Below, one piece after another: positions 61,964 to 64,000 of a DNA stretch of 64,000 nt. This stretch comes from Actinomycetes bacterium (GTDB lineage Bacteria; Actinomycetota; Acidimicrobiia; Acidimicrobiales; Acidimicrobiaceae): positions 62,001-126,000 of the forward strand of contig JAKAQL010000002.1 in assembly GCA_021822605.1 (NCBI GenBank), read 5' to 3'. Positions within the stretch are counted from its first letter, which is position 1. Each line of letters begins with the position of its first letter. Below the pieces are notes generated by a model, which did not search any database, was not told the origin of the DNA, and was given only the letters and a program-made list of their open reading frames with translations. The position numbers were made by a program, and so were the translations under genes.

Positions 61964-63034
61964 ATGGCCGAGATTGATGTGACATTGGCGGAGCTCACAG
62001 GCTTCTGTGATGAGAGCGTGGGGAAGTTGAACGCGGTGATGACCAACGCTGAGTTGCTCGCGGTAAAAGAGGCGGTCCATGCGCCGAGCACACCGCTCGC
62101 GACGCTTCAACGGGCGATGAGGAGTATCGCTCCGGAGGATCGTCCGCGGATCGGTGCTGCCGTGCACGAGGTACGGTCGCGACTCGAGGAAGCGATCGAT
62201 GTCAACGAGCGTCGTGTGAACGAAGTTGAACTCGCTGGGCGGCTTCGAGCTGAGCAGGACGATATCGCCGCCTACTTACACCCCGGACGATTACGCGGTA
62301 CGGGCGCACTCCATCTTCTCACGCAGACGCGGATGATGCTCGAGGACCTCTTTATTGGGATGGGTTTCGTGGTAGCAGAGGGTCCAGAGGTCGAGACCGA
62401 ATGGCACAACTTTGAGGCGCTCAACATCCCCAAGTTTCACCCAGCACGAGCGAACCAGGACAGCTTTTATCTGAATTATGGCGAGCCGGAGTCGACGTTG
62501 CTGCGCACTCATACCTCACCGGTGCAGATCAGATTGATGCAGGCGAGTGAGCTCCCTATCTATGCCATCGTACCGGGCCGTGTCTATCGGCGAGACACCC
62601 CCGATGCTCGCCATACGCCAGCTTTTCACCAGCTCGAAGCCCTCGTGGTGGACAAGGGGATCACCTTTGCGAATCTCAAGGCGACGATCGAGGCGTTCAC
62701 TTCTGCCTATTTTGGTCCAGATATCCAGGCACGACTTCGGCCGGCCTACTTTCCCTTCACCGAACCTTCGGCAGAGTTCGAGATCACCTGCACGGTCTGC
62801 AAGGGGCTGGGATGTCGCACCTGTTCAGGGACGGGTTGGATTGAGCTTGGCGGGTCTGGGATGGTACATCCGAACGTCTTTGCCCATGTCGGGATCGATC
62901 CCGAGGTTTATAGTGGTTTCGCCTTTGGCTTTGGGATCGATCGGTTGGTGCAGATGAAGGTTGCCTTGGGCGACATGCGTATTCTGCCGGAGAACGATCT
63001 CCGTGTACTTGCACAGATGAGGGGAGTGTTGTGA
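61964..63034 (+). CDS. pheS: phenylalanine-tRNA ligase alpha subunit
   Basis: ATG 61964 with AAAGG upstream gives 356 residues. N-terminal coiled-coil arm, then class II motif 2 and 3 regions: HPARANQDSFYL, LLRTHTSPVQIR, GRVYRRDTPDARHTPAFHQLE, and FAFGFGIDRLVQMKVALGDMR in two overlapping parts. CTVCKGLGCRTCSGTGW is the known Cys-containing segment. Overlaps pheT by 4 bases (GTGA). Confidence 0.97.
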   Translation: MAEIDVTLAELTGFCDESVGKLNAVMTNAELLAVKEAVHAPSTPLATLQRAMRSIAPEDRPRIGAAVHEVRSRLEEAIDVNERRVNEVELAGRLRAEQDDIAAYLHPGRLRGTGALHLLTQTRMMLEDLFIGMGFVVAEGPEVETEWHNFEALNIPKFHPARANQDSFYLNYGEPESTLLRTHTSPVQIRLMQASELPIYAIVPGRVYRRDTPDARHTPAFHQLEALVVDKGITFANLKATIEAFTSAYFGPDIQARLRPAYFPFTEPSAEFEITCTVCKGLGCRTCSGTGWIELGGSGMVHPNVFAHVGIDPEVYSGFAFGFGIDRLVQMKVALGDMRILPENDLRVLAQMRGVL

Positions 63035-64000
63035 AGATCACCCTGACGTGGTTGGCTGAGTTTCTCGATCTGGGTGTTCTCTTCGAGGTCGACGAGGCGG
63101 TTCGCACTGGGCCGAGCCATCCGGGCGTGCGACAGCTCGTGGACGCGATGAATGAGCTCGGAATGGTGGTCGAGGGAGTCGAGCATGCACCCGCCTCGCT
63201 CGATGGGGTCGTGGTGGCCGAGGTTGTCTCGCTTGAGCCGATCCCTGGAGCAGACAAGATTCGCGCCACCCTCGTCAACGACGGCGAGGGGGAGCCCAAG
63301 TCGGTCGTCTGCGGAGCTTGGAACTTTAAGGTGGGGGACAAGGTGCCCTGGGCCCGTCCAGGGGTGACCCTACCCACGGGCATGACGCTGACCGAACGTA
63401 AGATGCGCGGGGTCGTTTCGCTCGGCATGCTCTGCTCGCCGGTGGAGGTGGGAGTCTCCTCCGAGGCCGGTGGTCTCCTGATCCTCGACCCGCTGACACC
63501 ACCTGGGGTTGACTTTGGGGCCCACTTCGGTCTTTCGGACGACATCGTCTTTGACCTTGCGATCGAGGCGAACCGACCCGATGCGAACTGCGTACTCGGG
63601 GTGGCTCGCGATCTCGCGGCCTGGCTTCGCATCGATTTCTGGTCACCAGAGGCTCCATACTCTCTCGAGATCATCGACGATCCAAAGCCCAGTATCGATC
63701 CAGAGGCCACAGATCGTCTGTTGATCGCCTCACTTGGTGGTATCGAGACGGCGACCTTCCCGCTCCGACTGGGTCGGCGCCTCCAGCTTGGGGGCATGCG
63801 TTCCATCTCCCCAGTGGTTGATGCCAGCAACTATGTGATGCTTGAGATTGGTCAACCAACCCATCCTTATGACGCGACATCGCTCGGAGGAGGCACCATC
63901 GCGGCTCGCTTCGCTCGTGCTGGCGAGGAGGTCGTGACGTTGGATGGGTCGACCCGAGCGCTGGAGAGCTCTGATATCGTCATCGTCGACGGCAACGACC
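63031..64000 (+). CDS. pheT: phenylalanine-tRNA ligase beta subunit (3' partial)
   Basis: GTG 63031 overlaps the pheS stop. About 323 residues are visible before the window ends. The N-terminal WLAEFLDLG is followed by the EMAP-like tRNA-binding domain (VVVAEVVSLEPIPGADKI, CGAWNFKVGDKVPWA, GMLCSPVEVGV). Next comes the start of the B3/B4 editing region, with AIEANRPDANCVLGVARDLA and the VVDASNYVMLEIGQPTHPYD segment. The rest lies outside. Confidence 0.95.
   Translation, partial: MKITLTWLAEFLDLGVLFEVDEAVRTGPSHPGVRQLVDAMNELGMVVEGVEHAPASLDGVVVAEVVSLEPIPGADKIRATLVNDGEGEPKSVVCGAWNFKVGDKVPWARPGVTLPTGMTLTERKMRGVVSLGMLCSPVEVGVSSEAGGLLILDPLTPPGVDFGAHFGLSDDIVFDLAIEANRPDANCVLGVARDLAAWLRIDFWSPEAPYSLEIIDDPKPSIDPEATDRLLIASLGGIETATFPLRLGRRLQLGGMRSISPVVDASNYVMLEIGQPTHPYDATSLGGGTIAARFARAGEEVVTLDGSTRALESSDIVIVDGND

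Overview
The window reads as chromosomal DNA of an acidophilic, aerobic actinobacterium of the Acidimicrobiia type (Ferrimicrobium, Acidimicrobium or Acidithrix-like). This rests on an actinobacterial integration host factor (mihF), a PriA with degenerate helicase motifs, a DUF1844 gene beside infC, the order pilMNO-aroC-aroB-aroQ, and the chain pyrR ... mihF-gmk // rpoZ-coaBC-metK-priA-def-fmt. The species cannot be fixed from sequence reading alone. No rRNA, tRNA, CRISPR array or intact transposon was seen.

Layout. 1-2.3 kb: end of a type IV pilus operon (PilM-PilN fusion, PilO-like, PilP-like). 2.4-5.2 kb: shikimate genes aroC-aroB-aroQ. 5.4-8.5 kb: a membrane-anchored unknown, then M24 peptidase-efp-nusB on the minus strand. 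8.6-15.5 kb: a terminal-oxidase cluster (heme O synthase, TlpA-like thioredoxin, cupredoxin, CoxB, CoxA, CoxC, CtaG-like, and a 42-residue membrane peptide) closed by a strong terminator. 15.6-25 kb: pyrimidine operon pyrR-pyrC-carA-carB-pyrD-pyrF, led by a PyrR-binding RNA loop, then mihF and gmk. 25-38.3 kb: a block that separates gmk from rpoZ. It carries a proton-translocating transhydrogenase (pntAA-pntAB-pntB), an NADPH/ferredoxin oxidoreductase with pyruvate:ferredoxin oxidoreductase and a DHODH-like protein, a toxin-antitoxin-like nucleotidyltransferase pair, and 1.5 kb of decayed or possibly phase-variable small genes. 38.3-43 kb: rpoZ-coaBC-metK-priA. 43.2-50.4 kb: a membrane-SCO copper chaperone fusion, a lipoprotein, an alpha/beta hydrolase, an agmatinase-family enzyme, def-fmt. 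51-56.7 kb: mog-ribD-ribE-ribBA-ribH-hisG and a cold-shock-like protein. 57.4-64 kb: DUF1844, infC-rpmI-rplT-rRNA methyltransferase, then pheS-pheT, which runs off the end.

How the parts work together. The oxidase cluster holds the respiratory complex and its heme and copper assembly factors, with the SCO fusion at 43 kb as a likely CuA chaperone. The 25-35 kb block handles redox carriers (NADPH, ferredoxin, pyruvate). Most of the rest is household metabolism and translation.

The points most worth checking are: a CoxA lacking both the D-channel aspartate and the K-channel lysine; a COX2-like cupredoxin with an incomplete CuA site; gmk and infC that appear to start at ATC and a coaBC with no usable start; and a small-gene patch (37.0-37.9 kb) where two reading-frame breaks sit exactly on short tandem repeats and two peptides share a PGxPGPNGxxP motif.
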